A stretch of DNA of 64,000 nt from Bacteroidota bacterium (GTDB lineage Bacteria > Bacteroidota > Bacteroidia > UKL13-3): positions 248,001-312,000 of the forward strand of contig JAZKBU010000003.1 in assembly GCA_040388375.1 (NCBI GenBank), read 5' to 3'. The position numbers were made by a program, and so were the translations under genes. The notes below the pieces were generated by a model. The model was given only the letters and a program-made list of their open reading frames with translations, had not been told where the DNA came from and did no database searches. Positions within the stretch are counted from its first letter, which is position 1. Each line of letters starts with the position of its first letter. This document shows positions 8,264-17,611 of this stretch, in pieces.

Positions 8264-9589
8264 ATGAAAATAGCAGTAGTAGGAACGGGTTATGTTGGAC
8301 TTGTAACAGGCACTTGTTTTGCAGAAGTGGGTATTGATGTTGTTTGTATAGATGTAGATCAAAAAAAGATTGAAAATTTAAAAAAAGGCATTATGCCTAT
8401 ATATGAGCCGGGCTTAGAAGAAATGGTACTGCGCAATACGGAGAAAGAAAGATTACAGTTTAGTACCAGTCTGGCTGAAAGTATAAAAGATTGTGATGTG
8501 GTTTTTATAGCAGTAGGTACCCCTCCGGGAGAGGACGGTAGTGCTGATTTAAAATATGTATTAGCTGTTGCTAAAGAAATAGGCCAGAATATAAATGATT
8601 ACTGCGTAGTAGTAACAAAAAGTACTGTACCTGTTGGAACGGCTAAAAAAGTAAAAGCTGCCGTATCTGATGAATTAGCAAAACGCAATGCAGCTATTGA
8701 ATTTGATGTAGCTTCAAATCCTGAATTTTTAAAAGAAGGTGCTGCTATTGATGATTTTTTGAAACCTGATAGAATTGTAATTGGTGTAGAAAGCAAACGT
8801 GCAGAAGAAAAAATGCGCAAATTGTATAAGCCATTTTTATTAAACGGGCATCCAATCATTTTTATGGATGTACCGAGTGCTGAAATGACAAAATATGCGG
8901 CTAACAGTATGCTGGCAACCAAAATTAGTTTTATGAACGACATAGCTAATTTATGCGAGATAATGGGTGCAGATGTAAACATGGTTAGAAAAGGTATTGG
9001 TAGCGATGGCCGTATTGGTAATAAATTTATTTACCCGGGTATAGGTTACGGTGGAAGTTGTTTTCCAAAAGATGTGAAAGCATTGATAAAAACGGCTAAA
9101 GACAATGGTTATACGATGCAGATTTTAGAATCGGTTGAATCAGTTAACGATGCACAAAAATCAGTATTGTTTAACAAAATAGTAAAACACTTCAATGGCA
9201 ATTTAAAAGGAAAAACATTTGCTATGTGGGGTTTGTCGTTTAAACCTAAAACCGATGATATGCGTGAAGCCCCATCGTTGGTTATTATTGAAAAATTATT
9301 AGCGGCAGGTGCCAATGTAAAAGCATACGACCCGGTAGCCATGAAAGAAGCTAAACATACTTTAGGCGAACAAATTGAATATGCTAAAAACGAAAACAGC
9401 GCATTAATAGATGCCGATGCTTTATTGGTAGTTACCGAGTGGCCGGAGTTTCGTTCGCCTGACTTTATGGTCATTAAAAAATTAATGAAAGGCAATGCCA
9501 TTTTTGATGGACGTAATATTTATGATATTGCTGAAATGAAAGAACTAGGATTTGATTACTATTGCATAGGAGTTAATACCACCGCTTAA
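8264..9589 (+). CDS. ugd: UDP-glucose 6-dehydrogenase
   Basis: Ugd oxidises UDP-glucose to UDP-glucuronate with two NAD+. The 441-residue protein starts with the Rossmann motif AVVGTGYVGLVTG. The catalytic cysteine lies at residue 266 in GYGGSCFPKD. The central and C-terminal UDP-binding domains contain AEMTKYAANS and WGLSFKPKTDDMREAPS. The ATG at 8264 follows a consensus promoter. The next gene starts 22 bp downstream and encodes the decarboxylase that would use the product, so the pair forms a UDP-xylose operon. It acts in the cytoplasm and supplies surface polysaccharide or glycoprotein synthesis. It could belong to the UDP-N-acetylmannosamine dehydrogenase relatives, but the motif spacing and the neighbour favour Ugd. 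Confidence 0.93.
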   Translation: MKIAVVGTGYVGLVTGTCFAEVGIDVVCIDVDQKKIENLKKGIMPIYEPGLEEMVLRNTEKERLQFSTSLAESIKDCDVVFIAVGTPPGEDGSADLKYVLAVAKEIGQNINDYCVVVTKSTVPVGTAKKVKAAVSDELAKRNAAIEFDVASNPEFLKEGAAIDDFLKPDRIVIGVESKRAEEKMRKLYKPFLLNGHPIIFMDVPSAEMTKYAANSMLATKISFMNDIANLCEIMGADVNMVRKGIGSDGRIGNKFIYPGIGYGGSCFPKDVKALIKTAKDNGYTMQILESVESVNDAQKSVLFNKIVKHFNGNLKGKTFAMWGLSFKPKTDDMREAPSLVIIEKLLAAGANVKAYDPVAMKEAKHTLGEQIEYAKNENSALIDADALLVVTEWPEFRSPDFMVIKKLMKGNAIFDGRNIYDIAEMKELGFDYYCIGVNTTA

Positions 9590-9611
9590 CAGAATTTAAA
9601 CTAATAGAAGC

Positions 9612-10589
9612 ATGACAAAAAAACGCGTACTTATAACGGGAGCAGCAGGTTTTCTGGGTTCTCATTTATGCGATAGATTTATTAAAGAAGGATACCATGT
9701 AATTGGTATGGATAACTTAATAACAGGTGATTTAAAAAATATTGAACATCTTTTTAAACTAGAGAGTTTTGAATTTTATAACCACGATGTAAGTAAGTTT
9801 ATACATGTATCAGGTCAGTTAGATTATATTTTACATTTTGCCAGTCCTGCCAGCCCTATTGACTATTTAAAAATACCTATTCAAACCTTAAAAGTAGGTT
9901 CGTTGGGTATTCATAATTGTTTAGGTTTAGCTAAAGATAAAGGAGCAAGAGTATTAATCGCTTCTACTTCCGAAGTATATGGCGATCCATTGGTTCACCC
10001 ACAAACAGAAGAGTATTGGGGTAATGTAAACCCGGTTGGCCCGCGTGGCGTGTACGATGAAGCAAAACGTTTCCAGGAAGCTATTACGATGGCCTACCAT
10101 ACTTATCATGGTTTAGAAACGCGTATAGTACGTATTTTCAATACTTATGGTCCGCGTATGCGTTTAAACGATGGTCGTGTATTGCCTGCTTTTATAGGGC
10201 AAGCATTGCGTGGCGAAGACTTAACTATGTTTGGCGATGGTTCACAAACACGTGCATTTTGTTATGTAGATGATTTGATTGAAGGTATTTACAGATTGCT
10301 TTTAAGCGATTACGCACATCCGGTAAATATTGGTAACCCTAATGAAATTACCATCAAAGATTTTGGTGAAGAAATTATAAAGTTAACAGGCACTAATCAA
10401 AAGCTAATATCAAAACCATTGCCTAAGGATGACCCTAAGCAACGCAAGCCGGATATTACCAAAGCCAAAGAAATATTAGGTTGGGAGCCAAAGGTAAGCA
10501 GGGCAGAAGGATTAAAAATTACTTACGAGTATTTTAAATCACTTTCACCGGAAGAATTAAAAAAATCAGCTTATCATAAATTTGATTAA
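9612..10589 (+). CDS. UDP-glucuronate decarboxylase (UDP-xylose synthase)
   Basis: An extended short-chain dehydrogenase of 325 residues that decarboxylates UDP-glucuronate to UDP-xylose. It has the NAD motif [10 protein letters not shown] at the N-terminus and [11 protein letters not shown] near residue 77. The TSEVYGDP stretch comes next, and the catalytic YDEAK (YxxxK) lies near residue 150, preceded by [11 protein letters not shown], a signature of this subfamily. NTYGPRM and the C-terminal substrate segment [16 protein letters not shown] are also present. It lies 22 bp after ugd and is followed by a terminator, so the operon has two genes. A dTDP-glucose dehydratase or an epimerase is the main alternative, but the SPASPIDY motif favours the decarboxylase. 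Confidence 0.88.
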   Translation: MTKKRVLITGAAGFLGSHLCDRFIKEGYHVIGMDNLITGDLKNIEHLFKLESFEFYNHDVSKFIHVSGQLDYILHFASPASPIDYLKIPIQTLKVGSLGIHNCLGLAKDKGARVLIASTSEVYGDPLVHPQTEEYWGNVNPVGPRGVYDEAKRFQEAITMAYHTYHGLETRIVRIFNTYGPRMRLNDGRVLPAFIGQALRGEDLTMFGDGSQTRAFCYVDDLIEGIYRLLLSDYAHPVNIGNPNEITIKDFGEEIIKLTGTNQKLISKPLPKDDPKQRKPDITKAKEILGWEPKVSRAEGLKITYEYFKSLSPEELKKSAYHKFD

Positions 10590-10601
10590 ATATTAAAAAA
10601 G

Positions 10602-10627
10602 AAACACGCTTCAAGGCGTGTTTTTTT
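10602..10627 (+). terminator. Terminator after the UDP-xylose operon
   Basis: AAACACGC pairs with GCGTGTTT around a 6-nt loop and is followed by seven T residues. Confidence 0.85.
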
Positions 10628-10663
10628 ATGTTTAATGAGTAAACAACCAATAAGCAATAAATC

Positions 10664-10671
10664 TATTTTTG
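10664..10671 (+). promoter_or_regulatory. -7 promoter box of the MOSC gene
   Basis: TATTTTTG fits TAnnTTTG. It ends 5 nt before the preferred start codon, so the transcript would be leaderless or nearly so. No TTG is visible at the expected upstream distance, so the promoter is tentative. Confidence 0.5.
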
Positions 10672-10676
10672 CAGCC

Positions 10677-11462
10677 ATGTATCATATCACTCAAATTTTT
10701 ATTTATCTTGTAAAATCATTGGGGGCTATTGCGTTAAGCGAAGCCAGGATAGAAGAACGGGGATTGCAGTATGATAGAAGATGGATGCTTTGTAATGAGG
10801 AGAATAAATTTATAACCCAACGTGAGTTTAAGGAATTGGCTTTGTTTAAAATACAGTTTGATGAAAAGGGGTTTGATATAAATTACCTAGATGCATTGCC
10901 TTTGTTTATTCCGTTTACTATTGATGGCGAAACAGAACAAGTAGTAGTTTGGGATGATACTTGCGAGGCCATTGAATACAAAAAGGGTTCAGCATGGTTT
11001 AGTAAAATGCTTTCGTTTTCCTGTAAGTTGTTTTATATGCCAAACGAAACAAAAAGAAAAGTAGATGTAAAGTATGCTACCAATAATGAAATTACCAGCT
11101 TTAGCGATGGATCCCCGATACTGATTGTAGGGCAACAATCGTTGAACGATTTAAACAATAAGTTGAGTGAGACCATAACAATAGACAGGTTTAGACCTAA
11201 TCTTGTATTTGACGGAGGTACTGCTTTTGATGAAGATCAATTTGTAGATTTTAGTATCAATAATGTTTTATTAAAAGGAACAAAACCTTGCGGACGTTGC
11301 GAGGTTGTTACCATAAACCAGACAACGGCCATAAGTGGTAAAGAACCATTAAAAACATTAGCCAGTTACCGCAGTAAAAATAACAAAGTATTATTCGGGC
11401 GAAATGTAATTGTGCAGCAGGAAGGAAATATTAAAATAGGGGATAGCATATTCTTACATTGA
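10677..11462 (+). CDS. MOSC domain-containing protein
   Basis: A cytoplasmic protein of about 261 residues. It has a MOSC N-terminal beta-barrel (IFIYLVKSL followed by ERGLQYDRRWML) and a C-terminal MOSC domain (RFRPNLVF near residue 180 and the cysteine motif KPCGRCEVVTIN near residue 215). Family members include the C-terminal domain of molybdenum-cofactor sulfurase and the mARC/YcbX reductases, which bind molybdenum cofactor through the conserved cysteine. A frame start at 10635 exists but would include a -7 box. The ATG at 10677 gives the conserved family N-terminus, so it is preferred. The substrate is unknown. The gene appears monocistronic, between a terminator and a histidine kinase gene. 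Confidence 0.88.
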   Translation: MYHITQIFIYLVKSLGAIALSEARIEERGLQYDRRWMLCNEENKFITQREFKELALFKIQFDEKGFDINYLDALPLFIPFTIDGETEQVVVWDDTCEAIEYKKGSAWFSKMLSFSCKLFYMPNETKRKVDVKYATNNEITSFSDGSPILIVGQQSLNDLNNKLSETITIDRFRPNLVFDGGTAFDEDQFVDFSINNVLLKGTKPCGRCEVVTINQTTAISGKEPLKTLASYRSKNNKVLFGRNVIVQQEGNIKIGDSIFLH

Positions 11463-11573
11463 TTTTATGCTTTTTAGCTGTTCTTTTAAACAATAATATT
11501 ACTTTATAATGTCTGAGTGGGCTATATAAATTTCACAACATATTAGTTATTTAACTATTTTCGTTTTTTACAT

Positions 11574-12728
11574 ATGCGTTTATACGAACAAAAAAAATGG
11601 TGGAAGCGGGCTTTAGCCATTATAGCTATTTGTATTGGAGCCTTTTCTGTTTGGTACACAAGTAAGTTGGTAAAACAACTTGGTACTGAAGAAGAAAAAA
11701 AAATAAAATTATGGGCTAATGCCACCCGTTTAATGGCAAAGAGTGATGGCAATATTGATTTTATGCTCGATATAGTTCGAGACAATGAAACCATTCCTAT
11801 TATTTTAACTGATAAGGATAATAAAATAATTGACTCCAGAAATTATGATTCATTACTGGTAAAAGATACCGCATATTTAAGCGAAGAGTTATTGGAAATG
11901 CGTAGTCAGCATGAACCCATTAAAATTCCTTATGATGAAGAAAATGGATTATATAATTTACTGTATTATAAAAATTCAACCGTACTTACTCAGTTAAAAG
12001 CCTATCCGCTAATTCAATTTGGCTTAATTGGTTTTTTTGCCATTATGAGTTATTTGGCTTTGAGTAGCAGTCGAAGAGCCGAACAAAATCAAGTATGGGT
12101 TGGTATGAGTAAAGAAACGGCTCATCAGTTAGGAACACCTATTTCCTCCTTAAGTGAATGGATTAATTTATTGAGAGATACACCAAAAGAAGACCAAGGT
12201 TATTTGTTGGATGAACTCCAGAACGACACCAAGCGTTTAGAATTAATAACAGAAAGGTTTAGTAAAATTGGTTCCGAACCTATATTGAAAGAAGAGAATA
12301 TGGATTTGGTAATAGAAAATTCTATTCAGTATTTACGAACCCGTGTATCAAGTATGGTTAATATTCAAATTACCATTAACCAACCCGGCAATTGGGCCAA
12401 AATTAATATTTCATTGTTTGATTGGGTGCTTGAAAATTTATGTAAAAATGCTATTGATGCCATGAATGGAATAGGCTCTTTAAATATAAATATCAGTCGT
12501 GATGCCAAGTTTGTATATATTGATATCCGCGATACAGGTAAAGGTATACATAAATCAAAATTCAATACCGTTTTCAAACCGGGTTATACTACCAAGAAGC
12601 GTGGTTGGGGTCTTGGTTTATCCTTAGTAAAACGTATAGTTGAAGGTTACCACAAGGGCAAAATATTTGTAAGAAATAGCGAGGTTGGTAAAGGAACTAC
12701 CTTTAGAATTATGCTTAACGCAGCTTAA
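11574..12728 (+). CDS. Membrane sensor histidine kinase (orphan)
   Basis: A kinase of 384 residues without a response-regulator neighbour. It has two membrane segments (about residues 12-30 and 144-163) enclosing a small periplasmic sensor region of about 110 residues. The phosphoacceptor His184 lies in ETAHQLGTPIS. The ATPase domain shows the N-box ENLCKNAIDAM, G1 DTGKGI and G2 GWGLGLSLVKRI. No HAMP domain is evident. The spacing between the second membrane helix and the H-box is short. A TATTTTCG -7-like box ends 10 nt before the ATG. The signal sensed cannot be inferred. The HQLGTPISSL form of the H-box is frequent in Bacteroidota kinases of this type. Confidence 0.9.
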   Translation: MRLYEQKKWWKRALAIIAICIGAFSVWYTSKLVKQLGTEEEKKIKLWANATRLMAKSDGNIDFMLDIVRDNETIPIILTDKDNKIIDSRNYDSLLVKDTAYLSEELLEMRSQHEPIKIPYDEENGLYNLLYYKNSTVLTQLKAYPLIQFGLIGFFAIMSYLALSSSRRAEQNQVWVGMSKETAHQLGTPISSLSEWINLLRDTPKEDQGYLLDELQNDTKRLELITERFSKIGSEPILKEENMDLVIENSIQYLRTRVSSMVNIQITINQPGNWAKINISLFDWVLENLCKNAIDAMNGIGSLNINISRDAKFVYIDIRDTGKGIHKSKFNTVFKPGYTTKKRGWGLGLSLVKRIVEGYHKGKIFVRNSEVGKGTTFRIMLNAA

Positions 12729-12753
12729 TGCAAAACGAAGATTTTCGCTCTAT

Positions 12754-13275
12754 TTATTCAACGGTAAAACCATCAGCACCCAAAGTAGCAGTAAGTTGAC
12801 TAATGATTAAATCGTTGTCGTTAAACTCTTCTTTTACGTAATGGGGTTTTCCATTTTTGCCAAAGGTAATGGCAATAGGATTTTCAGTAACATCCTCAAT
12901 TAAATACTGACTTGTTGTAAAATTAGCCGGTGTGCTTAATCCAATGCTATTGGCATATTGATTGGCTTCTCTAATAATTTGACTACATAAACTATAAGGT
13001 GCCTCAGCCATTGTTTTACCGGTACTTAAGCGGGTATAAATTTCACCTACTTTTTTCTCAGTTACACCGTAGCCCCATGATGTTTGTTTAATACCCAAAC
13101 AATGTAAGTCTATTTGAAAACTTCCAATAATATAATTGGTTTTAGGAATATGTTTTACAATTAAGATAGTAGCCTTTCCGGTTTCTTGCCAGTTGGTATT
13201 TAAGTAACAAGTTTTAATCAACAAACTTTGACCTCTGTCTTTTATATATTTTTCAGGTTTAATATGTTTTGTCAT
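12754..13275 (-). CDS. Conserved hypothetical protein, unrecognised
   Basis: A soluble protein of 173 residues with no signal peptide or membrane segment. The frame extends to 13305, but that start lies inside the infB terminator stem. The Met at 13275 (TKHIKPEKYIKDRG) is therefore preferred. Visible features are ILIVKHIPKTNYIIGSFQIDL, HCLGIKQTSWGYGV and a Thr/Asp-rich C-terminus. The HCLGIK and the aromatic WGYGV stretches look like conserved family motifs, but I cannot name the family. It faces the histidine kinase gene convergently with only a 25-bp gap and lies downstream of infB on the same strand. Confidence 0.65.
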   Translation of the reverse strand: MTKHIKPEKYIKDRGQSLLIKTCYLNTNWQETGKATILIVKHIPKTNYIIGSFQIDLHCLGIKQTSWGYGVTEKKVGEIYTRLSTGKTMAEAPYSLCSQIIREANQYANSIGLSTPANFTTSQYLIEDVTENPIAITFGKNGKPHYVKEEFNDNDLIISQLTATLGADGFTVE

Positions 13276-13303
13276 AATAATATTGGTTGTATTTTTTGTA
13301 AAC

Positions 13304-13337
13304 AAAAACAGCCAAGCTTTTCAGTTTGGCTGTTTTT
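13304..13337 (-). terminator. Terminator after infB
   Basis: AAAAACAGCCAA (13304-13315) pairs with TTGGCTGTTTTT (13326-13337) in a perfect 12-bp stem with a 10-nt loop, directly beyond the infB stop. Confidence 0.88.
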
Positions 13338-13360
13338 TGCTATCAGTATTTTATACTTAT

Positions 13361-16300
13361 TTATTTACTAGTTGGACGTTTGATTTCAACTTCTTCGTAT
13401 GCTTCTACAAAGTCACCTACTTTCATATCGTTAAAGTTTGCAATGGTTAAACCGCAATCAAATCCATATGCTACTTCTTTCACATCATCTTTAAAGCGTT
13501 TCAACGATGATAACTCACCTGTATGAACCACTACACCATCTCTGATTAAGCGGATTTTAGAGTTACGGAATACTTTACCATCGGTAACCATACAACCTGC
13601 AACAGCTCCCACTTTGGTAATTTTAAATACTTCACGTATTTCAATATTACCTGTAATTTTTTCTTCCATTTTAGGTGTGTGCATACCTTCAATAGCCGAT
13701 TTAATTTCGTTGATAGCGTTGTAAATAATTGAATACATACGTATATCAATTGATTCATTCTCGGCTAATTTACGTGCTTGTGGCGAAGGACGTACCTGGA
13801 AACCTATAATGATAGCATCAGACGCAGAAGCCAACATTACATCGCTTTCTGATATTTGACCTACCGCTTTGTAGATTACACTTACTTGTACTTCTTCGGT
13901 TGATAGTTTAATCAATGAATCGCTCAATGCTTCTACCGAACCATCCACGTCACCTTTAACAATAATTTTTAACTCTTTAAAGTTACCAATTGCTAACCTG
14001 CGTCCAATCTCATCCAATGTAATATGTTTATTGGTACGTAAGCCTTGTTCGCGTTGTAACTGTTTACGTTTGTTCGAAATTTCTTTGGCTTCCTGCTCGT
14101 TTTTGGTAATAATTAATTTATCACCCGCTTGCGGAGCACCATCAAAACCTAATACTACTGCCGGAGTTGAAGGACCTGCTGAAGTCATTTTTTTACCACG
14201 TTCATCAAACATGGCTTTTACTTTACCAGAATTGGTACCCGCAATAATTGGGTCTCCAACCTTTAACGTTCCATTTTGAACCATTAAGGTAGCTACAATT
14301 CCACGTCCTTTATCAAGTGAGGCTTCAATAATAGAACCAACCGCTCTTCTGTTTGGATTCGCTTTTAAGTCTAATATCTCTGCTTCTAATAATACTTTTT
14401 CAAGTAATAAGTCAATGTTTAATCCTTTTTTAGCTGAAATTTCCTGGGTTTGGAATTTACCACCCCATTCTTCAACCAATATATTCATTTGGGCTAATTG
14501 CTCGCGGATACGCTCCACATTAGCACCGTCTTTATCTATTTTATTAAATGCAAAAACTATTGGTACACCGGCTGCTTGCGCATGGCTGATAGCTTCTTTT
14601 GTTTGAGGCATTACGCTATCGTCAGCCGCAATTACTACAATTACTATATCAGTAATTTTAGCTCCACGAGCACGCATCGCTGTAAAAGCTTCGTGACCAG
14701 GTGTATCTAAGAATGCTATTTTTTTACCGTTATCTAAGGTTACTTCATAAGCACCAACGTGTTGGGTTATACCTCCCGCTTCGCCAGCTATTACATTGGC
14801 TTTACGTATATAATCCAATAATGAGGTTTTACCATGATCAACGTGACCCATTACGGTAACAATAGGAGCGCGTGATACTAAGTCAGCAGGATCATCTTCA
14901 TCTTCCTCCACTGCTTCTTGTACTTCTGCACTTACAAAGTCAACTTCAAATCCAAATTCTTCCGCAACTATACTAATGGTTTCGGCATCTAAACGTTGGT
15001 TAATTGAAACCATCATACCTAAACTCATACAAGCAGAAATAATTTGAGTAATGGTTACTTCCATCATTTTGGCTAACTCATTGGCCGTAACAAATTCAGT
15101 TACTTTCAATACCTTAGTTGCCATTTCTGCTTCCATTGCTGCTTCTTCTCTATCAGTTCTGGCATCATCGCGTTTTTGTTTACGAATTTTAGAACGAACA
15201 GCACCAATGTTTTGTGATTTACTTCCCGGATTTAAACGAGCTAAAGTAGCTTTTAATTTATCCTGAATTTCTTTATCGGTAATTTCTTTTTTCTCAGTCG
15301 GTTTAAAGCTATTTCCACCAGTTTTGTTGTTGGTGTTATTTCTGTTAAACGGTGGACGGGCTCCTCCATTATTGTTATTGCCTTGGTAAGGAGTTCTTGG
15401 TCCGTTATTGTTATTATTACCTTGGTAACCCGGGCGGGCTCCACCAGCATTATTGTTGTTACCTTGGTAAGGAGTTCTTGGAGTTCCTGTATTTGTACCT
15501 TCAGTACTTGGAGATTTACCAAATTTATTTAACTTATCATTAGCAGTATCGCTTCCGCCAATGTAGTTATTACGTTTACGTTTCTTTTTGTTATTGGCAT
15601 CGCTTGATGCAATAGGCTTAGAAGTTTTTGGTTGTTCAACTGGTAATTGAATTTTACCCATTACTTTTAAACCCGAAAGTTTTTCGTAATTAGTTTCCAT
15701 TACTTGTGGAGCAGCGTCTTCTGAATCATTACTTTCTACTGTCGTTGTAGGGGCTACTTTTTCAGCAGCAGGCTCAACTACTTCAGGTTTGGCTTTGCTT
15801 TCAACAATTGGTGCAGGAGTTTCTTCTACAGGCTTCTCAACAACCTTAGCCTCCGGTTCTTTTGCCGGAACTGGTTTAGGTTCGTCTTTTTGTTTTTTAT
15901 CCTTTACCTTTTTATCAGGTCTTGTCTTGGTATTTAGCGCATCTAAATCAATTTTGCCTAAAACAGTTAGTTTTGGTGCATCATCATCGTCAGCCTTATC
16001 AGTTGCCGGAGCTTTAATTTCAGCAGGAACTATTTTAGTTTCTTTAGGCTCTTGCTTGGTTTCTGCAATGGGTTCAACTACTGGTTTTGGAGCTTTTTCA
16101 ACTATTGGTGTTTCAATAGGAGCTACTTTCTCTATAACTTTTTCCTCTGCAACGGGTTCAACTACTTTTTCAACGGTTTTAACTGCCGGTGTAGGTTGTT
16201 TTTCGTTTTTATTGGTTAAACCTGATTTTACAACAACAACTTCATCTTCGTAATCGTCTTCGACAATTACTTTAGGTTTAGCTTGTTCTATAGTTACGTC

Positions 16301-16528
16301 TTTAGGTTTAACTTTATTTTGGCTAAGTTGTTTTGACTCTTCTTTGGTTTTTTTCTCGCTATGAAAATCATTAAGCAAGATTGTATATTGCTCATCTGAA
16401 AGCTTAGTAGTAGGCTTAGCATCAACACTATGTCCTTTCTTAGCCAAATGCTCCACTAAGGTTTGCATTCCTACATTCAGCTCTTTTACTACTGCGTTTA
16501 ATCGTTTTGTTCCTGTGCTTTCGCTCAT
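13361..16528 (-). CDS. infB: Translation initiation factor IF-2
   Basis: IF-2 is the GTPase that brings initiator tRNA to the 30S subunit and promotes subunit joining. The protein has 1055 residues, long even for the family because of its N-terminal half. That half has a charged Pro/Glu/Lys/Val-rich stretch (residues about 60-280) and an Asn/Gly-rich tandem segment (about 345-400). The conserved core follows. It has the IF2-N helix region near residue 480, then G1 GHVDHGKTS near residue 560, G3 DTPGHEAF and G4 NKID, followed by the two C-terminal beta-barrel domains. The ATG at 16528 starts a winged-helix-like N-terminal module ([22 protein letters not shown]). It is monocistronic here, not linked to nusA. 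Confidence 0.97.
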   Translation of the reverse strand: MSESTGTKRLNAVVKELNVGMQTLVEHLAKKGHSVDAKPTTKLSDEQYTILLNDFHSEKKTKEESKQLSQNKVKPKDVTIEQAKPKVIVEDDYEDEVVVVKSGLTNKNEKQPTPAVKTVEKVVEPVAEEKVIEKVAPIETPIVEKAPKPVVEPIAETKQEPKETKIVPAEIKAPATDKADDDDAPKLTVLGKIDLDALNTKTRPDKKVKDKKQKDEPKPVPAKEPEAKVVEKPVEETPAPIVESKAKPEVVEPAAEKVAPTTTVESNDSEDAAPQVMETNYEKLSGLKVMGKIQLPVEQPKTSKPIASSDANNKKKRKRNNYIGGSDTANDKLNKFGKSPSTEGTNTGTPRTPYQGNNNNAGGARPGYQGNNNNNGPRTPYQGNNNNGGARPPFNRNNTNNKTGGNSFKPTEKKEITDKEIQDKLKATLARLNPGSKSQNIGAVRSKIRKQKRDDARTDREEAAMEAEMATKVLKVTEFVTANELAKMMEVTITQIISACMSLGMMVSINQRLDAETISIVAEEFGFEVDFVSAEVQEAVEEDEDDPADLVSRAPIVTVMGHVDHGKTSLLDYIRKANVIAGEAGGITQHVGAYEVTLDNGKKIAFLDTPGHEAFTAMRARGAKITDIVIVVIAADDSVMPQTKEAISHAQAAGVPIVFAFNKIDKDGANVERIREQLAQMNILVEEWGGKFQTQEISAKKGLNIDLLLEKVLLEAEILDLKANPNRRAVGSIIEASLDKGRGIVATLMVQNGTLKVGDPIIAGTNSGKVKAMFDERGKKMTSAGPSTPAVVLGFDGAPQAGDKLIITKNEQEAKEISNKRKQLQREQGLRTNKHITLDEIGRRLAIGNFKELKIIVKGDVDGSVEALSDSLIKLSTEEVQVSVIYKAVGQISESDVMLASASDAIIIGFQVRPSPQARKLAENESIDIRMYSIIYNAINEIKSAIEGMHTPKMEEKITGNIEIREVFKITKVGAVAGCMVTDGKVFRNSKIRLIRDGVVVHTGELSSLKRFKDDVKEVAYGFDCGLTIANFNDMKVGDFVEAYEEVEIKRPTSK
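15340..15490 (-). repeat. Asn/Gly-rich coding repeats in infB
   Basis: Three imperfect copies of a unit encoding PYQGNNNN or GYQGNNNN plus GGARP or GPRT lie in tandem. The DNA copies share the plus-strand string CCTTGGTAA with nearly identical flanks, which suggests expansion by slippage or recombination. The encoded segment should be disordered. Confidence 0.7.
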
Positions 16529-16715
16529 TAAAATTGGTATCGAATTCTTATAAATGTGGGCGAATATCGTATTTTTATATCAAATATCTTGTATTCAGTA
16601 AAAAGTATTTTAAAATGTAGGGTTAAAACTATCTGCATTGACAGCCAAAAAGCAACGATTTATTAATTGAAGTATCACATAAAAGGAAATCAGAAAAATG
16701 TAATGATTTGATAAT

Positions 16716-17360
16716 TTATAATTTACCTCTTTGGATATTGATTACTTCAAATGATTTTATTTCGTCAACAAACCACTGCCCGATAGGCTTATTTGTCAGA
16801 ATACTTTTCATACCCATGTTTTCAGCCGTTTTAAAATGCATGCGTGTATCATCAATAAAAATGGTTTCTTCTGCTTTTAGTTGTTGTTCATCCAATATGT
16901 GTTGCCAGGCTTCAGCATGTGGTTTTCTTAAACCTATTTCATGTGAGTAATAAATTTTATCAAATAAGTTTTCCCAATTTTCGGTAGGGTGGTCGTTTTC
17001 GAAAATACTTTTGAATTCTTTTATATGTAACTCGTTTGTGTTACTCAGAATAAATATTTTATATGATTTGCGCAATTGTTTTAAAATGCTGATTCTATCA
17101 GCCGTAACATTTAAAATCATATTGTTCCAGGCACTTACAATTTCTTCCACAGTGGCTTTTCCTTTTAGTTCTGCTTTTATGGTTTGAACAAAAGTGTCGG
17201 TATCAATTTTGCCGGTTTCGTATTGTTTAAAAATGGGTAGTTTTTCGTTTATTTCATCTAAATCTACATCCAATCTTTTAAAACTTCTGATGGTTCTGTC
17301 TTGGTCCAGATTAACTATAACTCCCCCTAAATCAAAAATAATGGCTTTATATTTAAGCAT
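16716..17360 (-). CDS. HAD-superfamily hydrolase (subfamily IA, YihX-like)
   Basis: A cytoplasmic phosphatase-like enzyme of 214 residues. HAD motif I is IIFDLGGVI with the nucleophile Asp10, motif II is ILSNTNE near residue 114, motif III is the lysine in GLRKPH near residue 146 and motif IV is FIDDTRMHF near residue 170. The cap between residues 16 and 95 is helical, as in subfamily IA. FDLGGVI with this spacing resembles YihX-type alpha-glucose-1-phosphate or other sugar/nucleotide phosphatases, but the substrate cannot be read. The ATG at 17360 is divergent from the tRNA promoter. The gene is monocistronic as far as can be seen. Confidence 0.88.
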   Translation of the reverse strand: MLKYKAIIFDLGGVIVNLDQDRTIRSFKRLDVDLDEINEKLPIFKQYETGKIDTDTFVQTIKAELKGKATVEEIVSAWNNMILNVTADRISILKQLRKSYKIFILSNTNELHIKEFKSIFENDHPTENWENLFDKIYYSHEIGLRKPHAEAWQHILDEQQLKAEETIFIDDTRMHFKTAENMGMKSILTNKPIGQWFVDEIKSFEVINIQRGKL

Positions 17361-17374
17361 TTTGCAATTTTTAT

Positions 17375-17405
17375 TTGCAACAATAATAGTAAAACCCTAC
17401 TATTG
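17375..17405 (+). promoter_or_regulatory. Promoter of tRNA(CAU)
   Basis: TTG at 17375-17377, a 20-bp spacer and TACTATTG at 17398-17405 resemble TTG-N20-TAnnTTTG with one deviation. The tRNA-Asn promoter has the same deviation (ATTGCA). Confidence 0.6.
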
Positions 17406-17434
17406 CAACCCACAAAAACAGACAATAGTTTGTT

Positions 17435-17508
17435 GGGCCTATAGCTCAGTTGGTTAGAGCACCTGACTCATAATCAGGTGGTCCCTGGTTCGAGCCCAGG
17501 TGGGCCCA
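17435..17508 (+). tRNA. tRNA with CAU anticodon, probably tRNA-Ile2
   Basis: The 74-nt cloverleaf has the acceptor GGGCCTA paired with TGGGCCC, the D-arm GCTC...GAGC and the anticodon arm CCTGA-CTCATAA-TCAGG. The T-arm contains GGTTCGAGCC and the discriminator is A. The CCA end is not encoded. The CAU anticodon fits either elongator Met or Ile2 with lysidine. C4-G69 and C5-G68 in the acceptor stem are features that the lysidine synthetase TilS prefers in E. coli tRNA-Ile2, and they are absent from its tRNA-Met, so Ile2 is favoured. A promoter lies upstream and a terminator follows 7 nt downstream. Confidence 0.85.
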
Positions 17509-17515
17509 CACTGGT

Positions 17516-17546
17516 AAAGCAACTTTGAAAAAAGTTGCTTTTTTTA
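17516..17546 (+). terminator. Terminator of tRNA(CAU)
   Basis: AAAGCAACTTT pairs with AAAGTTGCTTT in an 11-bp stem with a GAAA loop, followed by a T-run. Confidence 0.88.
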
Positions 17547-17562
17547 TGCAAAATTTTATGCA

Positions 17563-17593
17563 AAAAAATAGCCGCTAAATGCGGCTATTTTTT
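17563..17593 (-). terminator. Terminator after the PfkB kinase gene
   Basis: A stem of 13 bp (core GCCGC/GCGGC extended by TA and A/T pairs) with a TAAAT loop lies 18 bp beyond the kinase stop codon. The symmetric A/T flanks let it act on both strands. Confidence 0.82.
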
Positions 17594-17611
17594 ATATGTA
17601 TAATGGGTAAA

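Noticed and set aside
10635-10676. An upstream ATG extension of the MOSC protein
   Set aside because: The extra residues do not fit the family and would include the promoter box, so the Met at 10677 was chosen.
15789-16253. A 154-residue plus-strand frame opposite infB
   Set aside because: It mirrors the Pro/Glu/Lys/Val-rich infB codons, has no promoter or family motif, and is a shadow of the real gene.
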